NCBI GenBank assembly: GCA_945878355.1
Contig: CAMCTC010000005.1
Span: forward strand, 35,362 to 99,361
DNA from: Bordetella parapertussis
GTDB lineage: Bacteria > Pseudomonadota > Gammaproteobacteria > Burkholderiales > Burkholderiaceae_C
DNA: 64,000 nt
Direction: 5' to 3'
Position numbers and translations under genes: made by a program. The notes beneath the pieces are model-generated. The model worked only from the letters and a program-made list of their open reading frames with translations, did no database searches and was not told where the DNA came from. Below are positions 7,887 through 16,099 of this stretch, one piece after another (positions within the stretch are counted from its first letter, which is position 1; each line of letters starts with the position of its first letter).

Positions 7887-9977
7887 CTAAAATCGGTATC
7901 GCATTGAAAATCGCACCACATTCTGGTGTTGGCGTGGTGACGGGTTGCCGAAGGCGAGCAGGTCATAGACTGCATTGGGTTGGACCCCATCGACGTGCCA
8001 GTCCTGTTGGGTGTACGACTCGTACCCGTAGCTACCCTCCAGCGTCAGCTTGTCGCTCAGCCGGTAATTGGCATTCAGCTTGATGACATCGCGCGATGTT
8101 TTTTGAGTCGGGAACGGTGGCTCACCAACACCGGTCTGGACCGATAGGTCGCTCAGTGATCGAGAGAACCATAGGTCGGCACTGAGCTCCAGCTTGCCGG
8201 GGATGGCCGCGTGCCTGAGCCCGAAGCCAAGAGCGCCGAATTCGTCTTGAGTCTTGCCGGTCCAATCTGGCGCGGAAAATGTCTGGCTACCGGTCTGGCG
8301 GGATGTCGTCTTCTGGCCCTGCGCGTAGAACGAGAGGCGGGTGTGCTCGGACAGCGCGACCGCGATGTCTGCGGCGAGGTTGACCGTATCCGATGCATTC
8401 AGGCCGATCACGGTTTCGCTGTAATCGTCGATTGCGTAGTCTGTCACCAGACCCACGCTAACGGTTTCGGAAACGGACCAGTCGGCGCGCGCGCCCATCG
8501 TGCTGCGCTTGCGTGCGGCCACGTTGTACTTGCGCATCAGGGGATTCTGGGGAGGGAACCAGTAGGCGATGCCATAGGTCGAGGCATCGCGGTCGCCGTA
8601 CCCGATATTGACGGTCAGGCCGAGACTGTCCAGCGCCTGCACGCTGGCGCGTCCCCACAACGTGGTCTCGGTAGTGTTGACCACCTCGATGTAGCTGCGG
8701 TCGCGCTTGTCCCAATCGAGGCCTCCGCTGAGCTTCCAGGTGCCTGGGCCGCGGTAGTTGGCATTGAGTTTGAAGCGGTTTTGCGTCAGGTTGAACGGTG
8801 TGTTGCTGACCGTCCCGGGGCGGAGAAACAGGTCAGTCGACACCACGGGATAGCTCTGGACGGCGGTCTTGTTGTCGCGCACATCCCAGGCATAGACCGC
8901 ATTCACGCGCAGCTTGTCCATCGGCGCGTAAGTCGCCTTGACGTTGCCGTTGTAGGTGTCCACTCGCCCGTCTAGCGACTGCGACGGCAGCGCGGGTACC
9001 GACGGCGCCAGACTCGTGTTCAAGGTCGAAGCCAGGAAGGCAGCGTTCTGTGTACCGTGCCCGACGGCGATATCGGCGCTCGCGCGCAGTGTGGGCATGA
9101 CCTGGTACCCGACAGAGCCCACGATCTGCTGGAACTGGTTGCCCGGGGCCTGCGCGAGCTGGCCTTGAGTGGCACCGGCCAGCACGGGCACAAAGGGATT
9201 GGCCCAGGTGAGAGATTCATTGCCGTTGCGGAACTGCGAGAGCTGGTAAGCCAGCGTGGCTTGCAGCCGCGACGTGACATACGCGACCGCCACCTCGAAC
9301 TGGTCGGTGCTGTCGTCCACCGGAGCTGCGAGTTGCGAGGCGCTCGAGAAGAAGGACCCGGAGGTCGGCCTTGTGCCGTCGCGTACGTCGTGCCTCAGGC
9401 CGACCCGGTAGTTGAAATTATCCTGACCCAGCCACGAACCGGCCAGGTCGAAGCGTTTGGCGTTGAAGCCGAGTTCAACCGGTTTGAGCGTGGCCGCCAG
9501 CGGCATCGAGGCCGTGTCGCCGGCCGGAAAACCCGCGCCAGCGGGCAAGGTCAGCCGGTTGCCGCCATTGCCGAGGAAGGGGGTTCTGGCCCCTTCGGCG
9601 AAATAGCGTGGCACTTCCTGGTAGCCGAGTCGCAGGTTGTAGAGCCCTTCGCGCCCGGCCTGTGCGGACAGGGTGCGTGTGGCGATACCGAGGTCACTGG
9701 CCATCAGGTCAGCGTAATAGCCGCTCTCGCTGCGGTACGCCAACTTGCCGTCGAGGTCCAGGTAGGCACCCTTCTTGTCCATGCCGGTGTGGTTGCCGAA
9801 TGTCGGGGAATCCTCCGAGACATAACCGACGCCGGCCTGGACGGTGCCGGTCGCGCCCTTCGGAAAGGGGCAGGACTCGCAAGTCCATTGCGAGGTATCC
9901 GCTTGAGCGGCGGCGGTGCCGGGGGCGGACAGCACGCCAAGCGCGGCAAGCAGGAACAGGGGGCTATAGGTTCTCAT
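7887..9977 (-). CDS. mtrB: MtrB/PioB-family outer-membrane beta-barrel of the electron conduit
   Basis: MtrB-type proteins are large outer-membrane barrels that sheathe the MtrA decaheme wire and dock the surface cytochrome MtrC. The 696-residue product has a signal peptide (about 1-24). It then has a CxxC at C33/C36 near the mature N-terminus, which is a hallmark of MtrB from metal-reducing bacteria. Many alternating amphipathic strands follow, with a terminal phenylalanine (RYRF) as expected for Bam-inserted barrels. I chose the ATG at 9977 because the signal peptide begins there; the long open frame upstream is antisense-like shadow of mtrA. It lies 77 bases after mtrA in the same direction. 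Confidence 0.9.
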   Translation of the reverse strand: MRTYSPLFLLAALGVLSAPGTAAAQADTSQWTCESCPFPKGATGTVQAGVGYVSEDSPTFGNHTGMDKKGAYLDLDGKLAYRSESGYYADLMASDLGIATRTLSAQAGREGLYNLRLGYQEVPRYFAEGARTPFLGNGGNRLTLPAGAGFPAGDTASMPLAATLKPVELGFNAKRFDLAGSWLGQDNFNYRVGLRHDVRDGTRPTSGSFFSSASQLAAPVDDSTDQFEVAVAYVTSRLQATLAYQLSQFRNGNESLTWANPFVPVLAGATQGQLAQAPGNQFQQIVGSVGYQVMPTLRASADIAVGHGTQNAAFLASTLNTSLAPSVPALPSQSLDGRVDTYNGNVKATYAPMDKLRVNAVYAWDVRDNKTAVQSYPVVSTDLFLRPGTVSNTPFNLTQNRFKLNANYRGPGTWKLSGGLDWDKRDRSYIEVVNTTETTLWGRASVQALDSLGLTVNIGYGDRDASTYGIAYWFPPQNPLMRKYNVAARKRSTMGARADWSVSETVSVGLVTDYAIDDYSETVIGLNASDTVNLAADIAVALSEHTRLSFYAQGQKTTSRQTGSQTFSAPDWTGKTQDEFGALGFGLRHAAIPGKLELSADLWFSRSLSDLSVQTGVGEPPFPTQKTSRDVIKLNANYRLSDKLTLEGSYGYESYTQQDWHVDGVQPNAVYDLLAFGNPSPRQHQNVVRFSMRYRF

Positions 9978-10054
9978 GGTCGCATCCGTAATCGGTGAGT
10001 GGGGCCGGGCAGGGTGCGGTGCGGTGGCGGCCGCGCACCCGAGCGCAGCGGCGG

Positions 10055-11047
10055 TCAGCGCATCAGTTTCGCTCCCGAGGGGTGATTGGATCCATGCACT
10101 TGCGAGTGACAGTTGGTGCAACTGCCGGCCACCAAGAAGGCCGTGCCGCCGGTGGTCCCGCCCGGTAAGCCGTTGGAGGTGCGTGCCACCGACGGGTGGC
10201 TGACCGAGCTGTGGCACTGCTGGCACAGCAGCGGGGGCGTCTTGGTCAGCAGGGCCGGGCGTACCGAGCCGTGCGCCGTGTGGCACAACGAGCAATCCTC
10301 GTTCACCGGCTGGTGTTCCCAGAGCAGCGGCCCGCGCTTCTCGGCGTGGCAGCTGTAGCAGGTCTGGTTCAGCGTCGGTTTGTTGAGCATCGCCTGGGTC
10401 GTGGAGCCGTGCGCGCTGTGGCAGCCGCTGCAGGTCATCACGCCGTAGCGCACCGGGTGGGTCGATGGCTTCTGGAAATCCGCCCGCTGAGTCTTGTGGC
10501 AGGCCAGGCACACTTGCGGCTCGGTGGCCTTGGTCAGTACCGGGTCGCCCTGGCTCTGGTGGATCTTGTGGCAATCGGTACAGGCTAGGTTGTTGCGTTC
10601 GTGCGCGCCGGCATGCCAGCTGGTGCGCGACGCCCCCTCGTGGCAGCTCAGGCAAATCTGGTTGCGCCCTGCGAGGTCCACCTTGGAGTCGGGCTTGAAG
10701 TTGTTGATCGCTCCGGCCTTCTTGTTGCGCGCATGCAGTGCGCCTGGGCCGTGGCAGGCCTCGCACTGCAGCCCCTTGGCGCCAAACGGGGAGCGCTTGT
10801 CGCTGCGCTGCCCGTGCTTGGACTTGAAGATCGCCGCTGCCGAGTAGGTGCTGCCTTCGTCGTCGTGACAGCCTAGACAGGTGTCAGCGCCCTTGGGGCT
10901 GTACTGGTCGGACTTGGGCATGGGCTGGGCGGCCGGCGCACTGGCTTGAGACGCCGACACAGCGGCTTGCTGTGCCAACGTTGTCGGCTGCCAGACCAGC
11001 CCGGCCAGCAGCAAGAGTGCGCAGAGGGTCGGTGTGAGGATCTTCAT
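10055..11047 (-). CDS. mtrA: MtrA/DmsE-family decaheme c-type cytochrome
   Basis: MtrA is a periplasmic decaheme cytochrome that inserts into the MtrB barrel and moves electrons across the outer membrane. The 330-residue product has a signal peptide (about 1-26) and exactly ten CxxCH motifs: CLGCH, CEACH, CLSCH, CTDCH, CLACH, CSGCH, CYSCH, CSLCH, CQQCH and CTNCH. Length and heme number equal those of Shewanella MtrA (about 333 residues). PioA of phototrophic iron oxidisers is in the same family but has a long N-terminal extension, absent here. Confidence 0.94.
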   Translation of the reverse strand: MKILTPTLCALLLLAGLVWQPTTLAQQAAVSASQASAPAAQPMPKSDQYSPKGADTCLGCHDDEGSTYSAAAIFKSKHGQRSDKRSPFGAKGLQCEACHGPGALHARNKKAGAINNFKPDSKVDLAGRNQICLSCHEGASRTSWHAGAHERNNLACTDCHKIHQSQGDPVLTKATEPQVCLACHKTQRADFQKPSTHPVRYGVMTCSGCHSAHGSTTQAMLNKPTLNQTCYSCHAEKRGPLLWEHQPVNEDCSLCHTAHGSVRPALLTKTPPLLCQQCHSSVSHPSVARTSNGLPGGTTGGTAFLVAGSCTNCHSQVHGSNHPSGAKLMR

Positions 11048-11141
11048 CGATATCCGCCTATGGGTATGTCAGGGTCAGTCTTGCGCTGCCTGATGGCAAC
11101 GAGACCGCGACCGATTGGAGGTGCTGCCAATGTCCTTGCAT

Positions 11142-11522
11142 TCAGGGTTTTGGCTCAGACTTGCTTTCCTTCTTGACCTGCGGCGCAACCGGCTGCTTGG
11201 CCACGATCCGGCCGGTGAGGCCCTGGTAGGTCAGTGCGGAGATCACCTTGTCGACGGTCAGCTTCGTCTTGCTCGGGTAGGGGCGTGCCGCAATGATCCT
11301 GTCGGCCTCGACGTCACCAATGCCTGGCAATGTCTTCAACTCGGCACGGCTTGCGCTGTTGATGTCGACGAGTTTGATCGGGGTGCTTGGCGCGCTGGCC
11401 TTGGCCTGGCTGGTGGCTGGCTGCGATGCGGCCGCCTCGGCCTTGCCGGCGGCCAGCGAGGGGCTTCCGCCAAGCAATCCCATGGCGACTGACAAGGCAA
11501 GGGGAATCAAGCGGTTAATCAT
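11142..11522 (-). CDS. secreted helix-hairpin-helix (ComEA-like) protein in the mtr cluster
   Basis: A 126-residue protein with a signal peptide (about 1-25), an Ala/Ser/Pro-rich linker and one helix-hairpin-helix unit at about 52-82. That unit reads VDINSASRAELKTLPGIG and is the typical ComEA/T2SK-type DNA-binding fold. A lysine-rich tail follows. The ATG at 11522 was chosen because it begins the signal peptide. It stands between mtrC and mtrA on the same strand, after a hairpin terminator. Such proteins bind DNA in the periplasm or outside the cell. A role in attaching the conduit to extracellular DNA or in an unknown assembly step is only inference. Confidence 0.75.
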   Translation of the reverse strand: MINRLIPLALSVAMGLLGGSPSLAAGKAEAAASQPATSQAKASAPSTPIKLVDINSASRAELKTLPGIGDVEADRIIAARPYPSKTKLTVDKVISALTYQGLTGRIVAKQPVAPQVKKESKSEPKP

Positions 11523-11542
11523 GAATTGCCTATCGAAGATCG

Positions 11543-11574
11543 AAAAAAACCCGGATGCATCGAGCCTCCGGGTT
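11543..11574 (-). terminator. rho-independent terminator between mtrC and the HHH gene
   Basis: On the minus strand a perfect eight-base stem AACCCGGA/TCCGGGTT with an eleven-base loop is followed by an unbroken T run. It lies 56 bases after the mtrC stop and just before the ATG of the helix-hairpin-helix gene. It should end most mtrC transcripts, so hhh, mtrA and mtrB depend on readthrough or a promoter of their own. Confidence 0.85.
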
Positions 11575-11629
11575 GTGTGCTGGACTGGGGGAGAGAGAGC
11601 TCGCGTCTCCCTACGCCAGCGTCGTCGGC

Positions 11630-14563
11630 TTACTTGTGGACCTTCTTCGTGTCGGACTCCCGACCCGGGCCGTGACACACCGCGCAGGACTCGACGTCCT
11701 CCAGCGTCCGCAGGCTGGGCTGCGCCAACGAGCGCTTCAAGCTGACCGCCCCACCATTGATGGTCATGTGCGCCTTGGCAGCATTGTTGTCATGGCAACT
11801 CACGCAAGCCGCAGCAAATGGCGTCGTCACGATGTCAAAGGTGTTGCTCGTGTTGAGCGCGGCCTTGGCCATCGCCGGGGTTGCCGCGGCGCCGGCGGCA
11901 TCGTAGGCGGCATCAACCGACTCGTAGGTCGACACCAGTGCGCCGGCAGGCACGCTGTTGTAGGTCGTCGCGTCGCCCGTCGCCGTCGTGTGGCAGGTCT
12001 CACAGTTGTTCAACTTGCCCGGAAAGTCCATGCGCCGGAAGTCAAGCAAGGTGATCGCGCTCGGCGTCCGGTCACGCGCGTCCTGGAACGGGGTGACCCG
12101 CTCGCGGCCGGCATGGATACCGTGGATCATGTCCTTGAAGTTGTTGCTCGTGACCGGGAGCTTCATCGCGGCATTCACCCCGGTGAGGTTGAAGTTCCAA
12201 TCCAACAGGGTCTTCCTGTCGTCCACGGTGAAGGTGCCCGTGGGCGCGGCAGTGTTGTACGCCGTCAGTGCTGCATCAGAGATGCCGCGACCGCTACTGG
12301 CCATACCGGTGTTGTGGCACATCACGCAGACCTGCGTCTCCTTGACGCGGTTGCCACCGTGTCCTTCGAACCACTCGTGGCAGCCCGCGCACTTTTCGGC
12401 ATTGACGATCGTGCGGCGTGGCGTGTCAGTTCCCACAGTCTTGACCACCGAGATGGCGTGGCGCGCAACCGTGCCCGTCGTGCCCTGCAGGGTGTCCGTC
12501 GGCGCGCCGAGTTGGCTGAAGTAGCCTTGCAGGGCCACCGTGCGCATCTTGGCACCGACCGGGAACACGCACTTCACCGGTGTCGTGGCACCGCCGCAGA
12601 CGGCAGCGCCGCCGCCAAGGATGGTCGCGGTGTAGTAGCCGCTGGTGTCCGGTCCGGACAGTGAGCCGACCGTGGTGGTGTTGGCACCTGTGCCGCTCGT
12701 CGAGGTGTTGAGCAGGGCGGCGACCGACACGCTGATCGGCTGTTGCTGCTTGATGCCCAGGTTGTTGAAGTCAGACGGTGCACTGACGCCGTCCTGGGTC
12801 ATTGCATAGGCTAGCAAGAAGCCCGGCGAGCCGCTGAATCCCGTCAGCGGATTGGCCATGCCCGCAGCTGCAGGCAGCAAGGTCACCGGGTCGTACTGAG
12901 TCGGGGTCGACAGGTACTGGCCCGTGGCCGATGCCGGCGCGACACCCTTCAGGATCCGGAACTTGACAGTCACATTGTTGCTGGTGGCGTCCACCGCAGC
13001 AGACTGGATTTCGTACTGGAAGGCCGCCAAGCCGGGCAGGATCGCCGGGTTGTTCTTGGTCACGTTCTCCATGCGGTGGTCGTACTGCACATAGGCCGGC
13101 GTGTGGCAGCCCGCGCACTTTGAATCGTCAGCTTGCGCGCGGCCCACGTGGCCGGAGGTCGCCAGAGCTGTGCCGTAGGCTGTCGCTGCCTTGTCGGCCA
13201 ACGTCGAGCCACCGCCGGTGCTCCAGACGATGCCGTCGTGGCAGGCGCCGCAGGACACCCGGCTTGGTATCTTCTTGTAGTTGTCGGCCGTCGCGGAGAT
13301 CTTGCTGTCGTGGCAGGTCGTGCACATGCGCTGCCCGCCGCCCAGCTTCGAGAAGCCCTTGTTGTCGAACACGACATTGGCGAAGTTGTAGTTCTCCTTG
13401 ACCAGTTCACGGCCGTTGTGGATCTTGTGGATCATGGTCGTGAAATTGCCTGCGATCTCGCCGTCGGCGATGTTGGTGCCGGGTGAGTAGGAGTAAGTCG
13501 CGATACCGGTGGTGGCGTTGATCGACTTCGTCTCGGTGAGCTTGGGGAACTTGCCCGCAGTGGAGGCGACGTTGGCATAGCCGTAACCACGCTGTTCGGA
13601 GTGGCAGACCACGCAGTAGCGCGTCTCTACCCGCGCACTCCCACCGTGGAAGGCGAGCTTCTCGTGGCAGGTGTTGCAGCTGGCGATGTTGACGTCTTCG
13701 CGCGTCAGGTCGGCCGCGGTCAGCACTTTGCCCGTGCCGGGAATGAAGTCATAGATTGTGTTGACCGGATTGGCCATGTTCACCGCCGTCGCAACCGTCG
13801 CACCGTTGGTCGTGTTGCTGCCCGTGCCGGGCGCTGCGCCGCCGATCTGGATGACCAGACGGTGGGGCAGGGCGCTTTTGTAGGACAGGTCACCCAGGGC
13901 AGCCTTGTTGGGCGCGGGGTAGCTGGTGCTGACGGGCTGCTCGGGCGCGGACGCAACCTGGGCCTGGATCCCGACAATATCGCGCCAGAAGGTGTACTTG
14001 TAGCTGCCGGGCTTGTCGGCGACCGCTTCGAGCTTGCCGGTGTTGTCGGTGCCGGGCCGCGCCGGATAGACGATGTAGTTGCCGTTCGTATCTTTGGGCG
14101 TGCTTGTCGTGGGCACGGCGGTGACGATGTAGCTCTTCCATTCGCTCGGGTTGCTGTCATCGCGCGGCACCAGCTTGGCCAGTGCAAACGACAGGTTGGT
14201 GTAGCTGGCCACGGTGGCGGTGGCGCTCTTGGTGGTGACCTTCTCCATGCCGACGACCGGGTTGCCTTGGTCATCACTGACCGTGAACTCGACGACCGGC
14301 GGGCTGGAGATGGTGACCTTGGATACCTCAGCTGTGAATTTGGAGCTTTCCCAAGCCGCAGCTGTCATGGTGCCGACATTGATCGCGGCAGTGGCGCCAA
14401 GCCCGGCGGAGCCGGCTGACCCAGTTGATCCGGCTGGGCCGGCTGGGCCGGCAGGGCCTTGCGGACCGTCAGCGCCATCACTTCCTCCGCAACCTGACAA
14501 CGCAAAGGCGATCACGCTGGCGGCAATGAGGCCGATCCAGCGGCGGCTACCTCTATTTTCCAT
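11630..14563 (-). CDS. mtrC: OmcA/MtrC-family decaheme outer-membrane lipoprotein
   Basis: This cell-surface cytochrome would pass electrons between MtrAB and minerals or other extracellular acceptors. The 977-residue product has a lipoprotein signal with lipobox LSGC (C25). Next comes a short collagen-like Gly-Pro-Ala/Gly-Ser-Ala run at about 30-52. Ten CxxCH motifs lie in two groups of five: CNTCH, CVVCH, CTTCH, CGACH, CAGCH and then CAGCH, CVMCH, CETCH, CVSCH, CAVCH. This matches the two pentaheme domains of the family. It is longer than Shewanella MtrC (about 670) or OmcA (about 735), mostly in beta-sheet domains without hemes. AGAGGG precedes the ATG. It is the first gene of the cluster. 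Confidence 0.92.
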   Translation of the reverse strand: MENRGSRRWIGLIAASVIAFALSGCGGSDGADGPQGPAGPAGPAGSTGSAGSAGLGATAAINVGTMTAAAWESSKFTAEVSKVTISSPPVVEFTVSDDQGNPVVGMEKVTTKSATATVASYTNLSFALAKLVPRDDSNPSEWKSYIVTAVPTTSTPKDTNGNYIVYPARPGTDNTGKLEAVADKPGSYKYTFWRDIVGIQAQVASAPEQPVSTSYPAPNKAALGDLSYKSALPHRLVIQIGGAAPGTGSNTTNGATVATAVNMANPVNTIYDFIPGTGKVLTAADLTREDVNIASCNTCHEKLAFHGGSARVETRYCVVCHSEQRGYGYANVASTAGKFPKLTETKSINATTGIATYSYSPGTNIADGEIAGNFTTMIHKIHNGRELVKENYNFANVVFDNKGFSKLGGGQRMCTTCHDSKISATADNYKKIPSRVSCGACHDGIVWSTGGGSTLADKAATAYGTALATSGHVGRAQADDSKCAGCHTPAYVQYDHRMENVTKNNPAILPGLAAFQYEIQSAAVDATSNNVTVKFRILKGVAPASATGQYLSTPTQYDPVTLLPAAAGMANPLTGFSGSPGFLLAYAMTQDGVSAPSDFNNLGIKQQQPISVSVAALLNTSTSGTGANTTTVGSLSGPDTSGYYTATILGGGAAVCGGATTPVKCVFPVGAKMRTVALQGYFSQLGAPTDTLQGTTGTVARHAISVVKTVGTDTPRRTIVNAEKCAGCHEWFEGHGGNRVKETQVCVMCHNTGMASSGRGISDAALTAYNTAAPTGTFTVDDRKTLLDWNFNLTGVNAAMKLPVTSNNFKDMIHGIHAGRERVTPFQDARDRTPSAITLLDFRRMDFPGKLNNCETCHTTATGDATTYNSVPAGALVSTYESVDAAYDAAGAAATPAMAKAALNTSNTFDIVTTPFAAACVSCHDNNAAKAHMTINGGAVSLKRSLAQPSLRTLEDVESCAVCHGPGRESDTKKVHK

Positions 14564-14634
14564 TCCGAGTCCCTCTCTTCTTTAGAACAAGCGACATAGT
14601 GGAGGCGAGTCTACGTACCGCTTCATTGCCAAGC

Positions 14635-14648
14635 TTGACCCAAGTCAT
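14635..14648. promoter_or_regulatory. possible FNR/CRP-type site upstream of mtrC
   Basis: TTGAC-CCAA-GTCAT is a near-palindrome close to the FNR consensus TTGAT-N4-ATCAA. It lies 72 to 85 bases before the mtrC ATG, a distance compatible with activation. One such match in an AT-rich stretch can occur by chance. Confidence 0.3.
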
Positions 14649-14849
14649 AAGCCTTGTAGAACCTCTATCAAGGACCAGATTTGCCGTAATGGGTCCCATT
14701 TTCGAAAAATTAGAAAGACAAATTTCCTAACTCATCGAGATGGCGACTGGTCAGTCAATTCGCGCAGCTGGATGCGCGTTTTCCACGGGCAAGACGAGGA
14801 GCTTTCGGCGTGATGCGCCAAGATTTGGCCTCCATCAGGTCTTCTCCCG

Positions 14850-14908
14850 AACCGGCCAATGCGGATCCGCCGAGGGAAAAATCACAACTTCGGCGCCATT
14901 GGCCGGTT
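14850..14908. repeat. long two-tier inverted repeat between mtrC and the DUF455 gene
   Basis: AACCGGCCAATG (14850-14861) pairs perfectly with CATTGGCCGGTT (14897-14908). Inside it CGCCGA (14868-14873) pairs with TCGGCG (14890-14895). On the plus strand the outer arm is followed by TTGATTTC. The pairing is far stronger than needed for an operator and would form an extended RNA hairpin. Confidence 0.6.
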
Positions 14909-15078
14909 TTGATTTCATTCTCGTCCCCGGTCCTGTTGGGGACTGCTAGACCAGCAGGATATTCCGAGGTCACCAAGCGCAAAGGCTTAATCCCACGAAT
15001 ATCACTTAACCCCGATTTACCCCGATTGCGCCTCAGGATTTTCGAGTATCCAAGCTACGCGGTATTGAGCGCCCCAAG

Positions 15079-15140
15079 GCCGGCCGAAGCCGGCTGCCCC
15101 CCGTGGGGATCAAGCAAAGTGGCAAAGCCACATTTGCTTG
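15079..15140. repeat. cluster of hairpins including a 13-bp stem
   Basis: Three potential hairpins stand in a row. GCCGG/CCGGC lies at 15079-15094 and CCCC/GGGG at 15097-15108. CAAGCAAAGTGGC (15111-15123) pairs with GCCACATTTGCTTG (15127-15140) across an AAA loop with one bulged base. No T run follows on either strand, so a simple terminator is not obvious. Confidence 0.55.
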
Positions 15141-15225
15141 AAATGTGTCAGCGGTTGGATGGAAAATTTTGGGTTGTGGCCAGCGGCCGGTGTGGGCAAG
15201 CGCAAACGCCAAGTCGCCGCTGCCG

Positions 15226-15244
15226 CATGAGGCGTCACCTCATG
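15226..15244 (-). terminator. hairpin after the DUF455 gene
   Basis: CATGAGG and CCTCATG form a perfect seven-base stem with a five-base loop, 26 bases after the DUF455 stop on the minus strand. No T run follows, so termination is uncertain. Confidence 0.3.
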
Positions 15245-15269
15245 GCTATGAATGCCCGAGGCCCGTCGT

Positions 15270-16061
15270 TCAGGGTTTCAGCGCATCCAATTCCGTGTCG
15301 CTGAACCCAGCCGCCCGCCTCGCAGCCAAGTTGAATGGCGGCCTCAACCGGGGTGCCAAGTGACGCGCCACCAACTGCGGGTAGAGTGTCTCGGCGTCGA
15401 GTCCGTCGCGCTTGCAAAGCCAGCGGTACCAGCGATTGCCGATCGCGACATGACCGATTTCGTCACGCAGGATGATGTCGAGAATCGCCACTGCGCGTAG
15501 GTCTCCGGCACGGCCGAGCTTGGCCTGGATCGGCGGCGTGGCGTCCAGTCCGCGCGCTTCCAGCGTTCGCGGCACCAGCGCCATTCGCGCGACGATGTCG
15601 CCAGCGGTGGATTCAGCCATCTGCCACAGCCCGTCGTGGCCATCGAAATCGCCGTAATCCTGCCCCATGGACAACAGGTGCTCGCGCAGAAGCGTGAAGT
15701 GCAGTGCCTCCTCGGAGGCGACCTGCAGCCAGTCCAGGTAATAGGCCTCGGGCATGCCGGCAAAGCGCCAGACCGCGTCCAGCGCCAGGTTGATGGCGTT
15801 GAATTCGATGTGGCAGATCGAATGGATCAGTGCGGCGCGTCCTTGGGGCGTGAAGGGTGATCGGCGTGGCACCTCGGTCGCAGCCACCAGCCTGGGCAGG
15901 CTTGGGCGGCCTGGCAGACTTGGTGGTGTAGCGATCTCGGCTTGGCTGTCGAGTGCGACTTGGCCGAGCTGCACAGCCGCGAACAGGGCGCGGGTTTTTT
16001 CGGCTTTGGCAGCCGGATCGCTGAGTTCAAGCAGCGCCAATGCGCGAAGTCTGAGTGACAT
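15270..16061 (-). CDS. DUF455 family ferritin-like protein
   Basis: A 263-residue protein with the DUF455 pattern: a helical ferritin-like fold with paired carboxylate/histidine ligands. Candidate metal ligands appear in HSICHIEFNAINLALDA, in SEEALHFTLLREHL and in RDEIGHVAIGNRWYRW. The family resembles di-iron enzymes such as MiaE, but its reaction is not known to me. The ATG at 16061 gives the usual N-terminus SLRLRALALLELSDPAAK; an ATG at 16073 is also possible. It is divergent from the carbonic anhydrase gene with 38 bases between them. Confidence 0.8.
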   Translation of the reverse strand: MSLRLRALALLELSDPAAKAEKTRALFAAVQLGQVALDSQAEIATPPSLPGRPSLPRLVAATEVPRRSPFTPQGRAALIHSICHIEFNAINLALDAVWRFAGMPEAYYLDWLQVASEEALHFTLLREHLLSMGQDYGDFDGHDGLWQMAESTAGDIVARMALVPRTLEARGLDATPPIQAKLGRAGDLRAVAILDIILRDEIGHVAIGNRWYRWLCKRDGLDAETLYPQLVARHLAPRLRPPFNLAARRAAGFSDTELDALKP

Positions 16062-16099
16062 CCCTAGAATCATAGGCCGCAAACCGATGAGATCCTGCC

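Larger units (their letters stand above)
14564..15269. other. intergenic region upstream of mtrC, rich in hairpins
   Basis: About 700 bases without a convincing gene. The first 180 bases before mtrC are comparatively AT-rich and are the likely promoter. The remainder holds several strong inverted repeats, listed separately, that no coding feature explains. Confidence 0.6.

Noticed and set aside
7658..8083. 141-codon open frame at the mtrB end
   Set aside because: It runs antisense into the mtrB 3' end, has no ribosome binding site and no family features.
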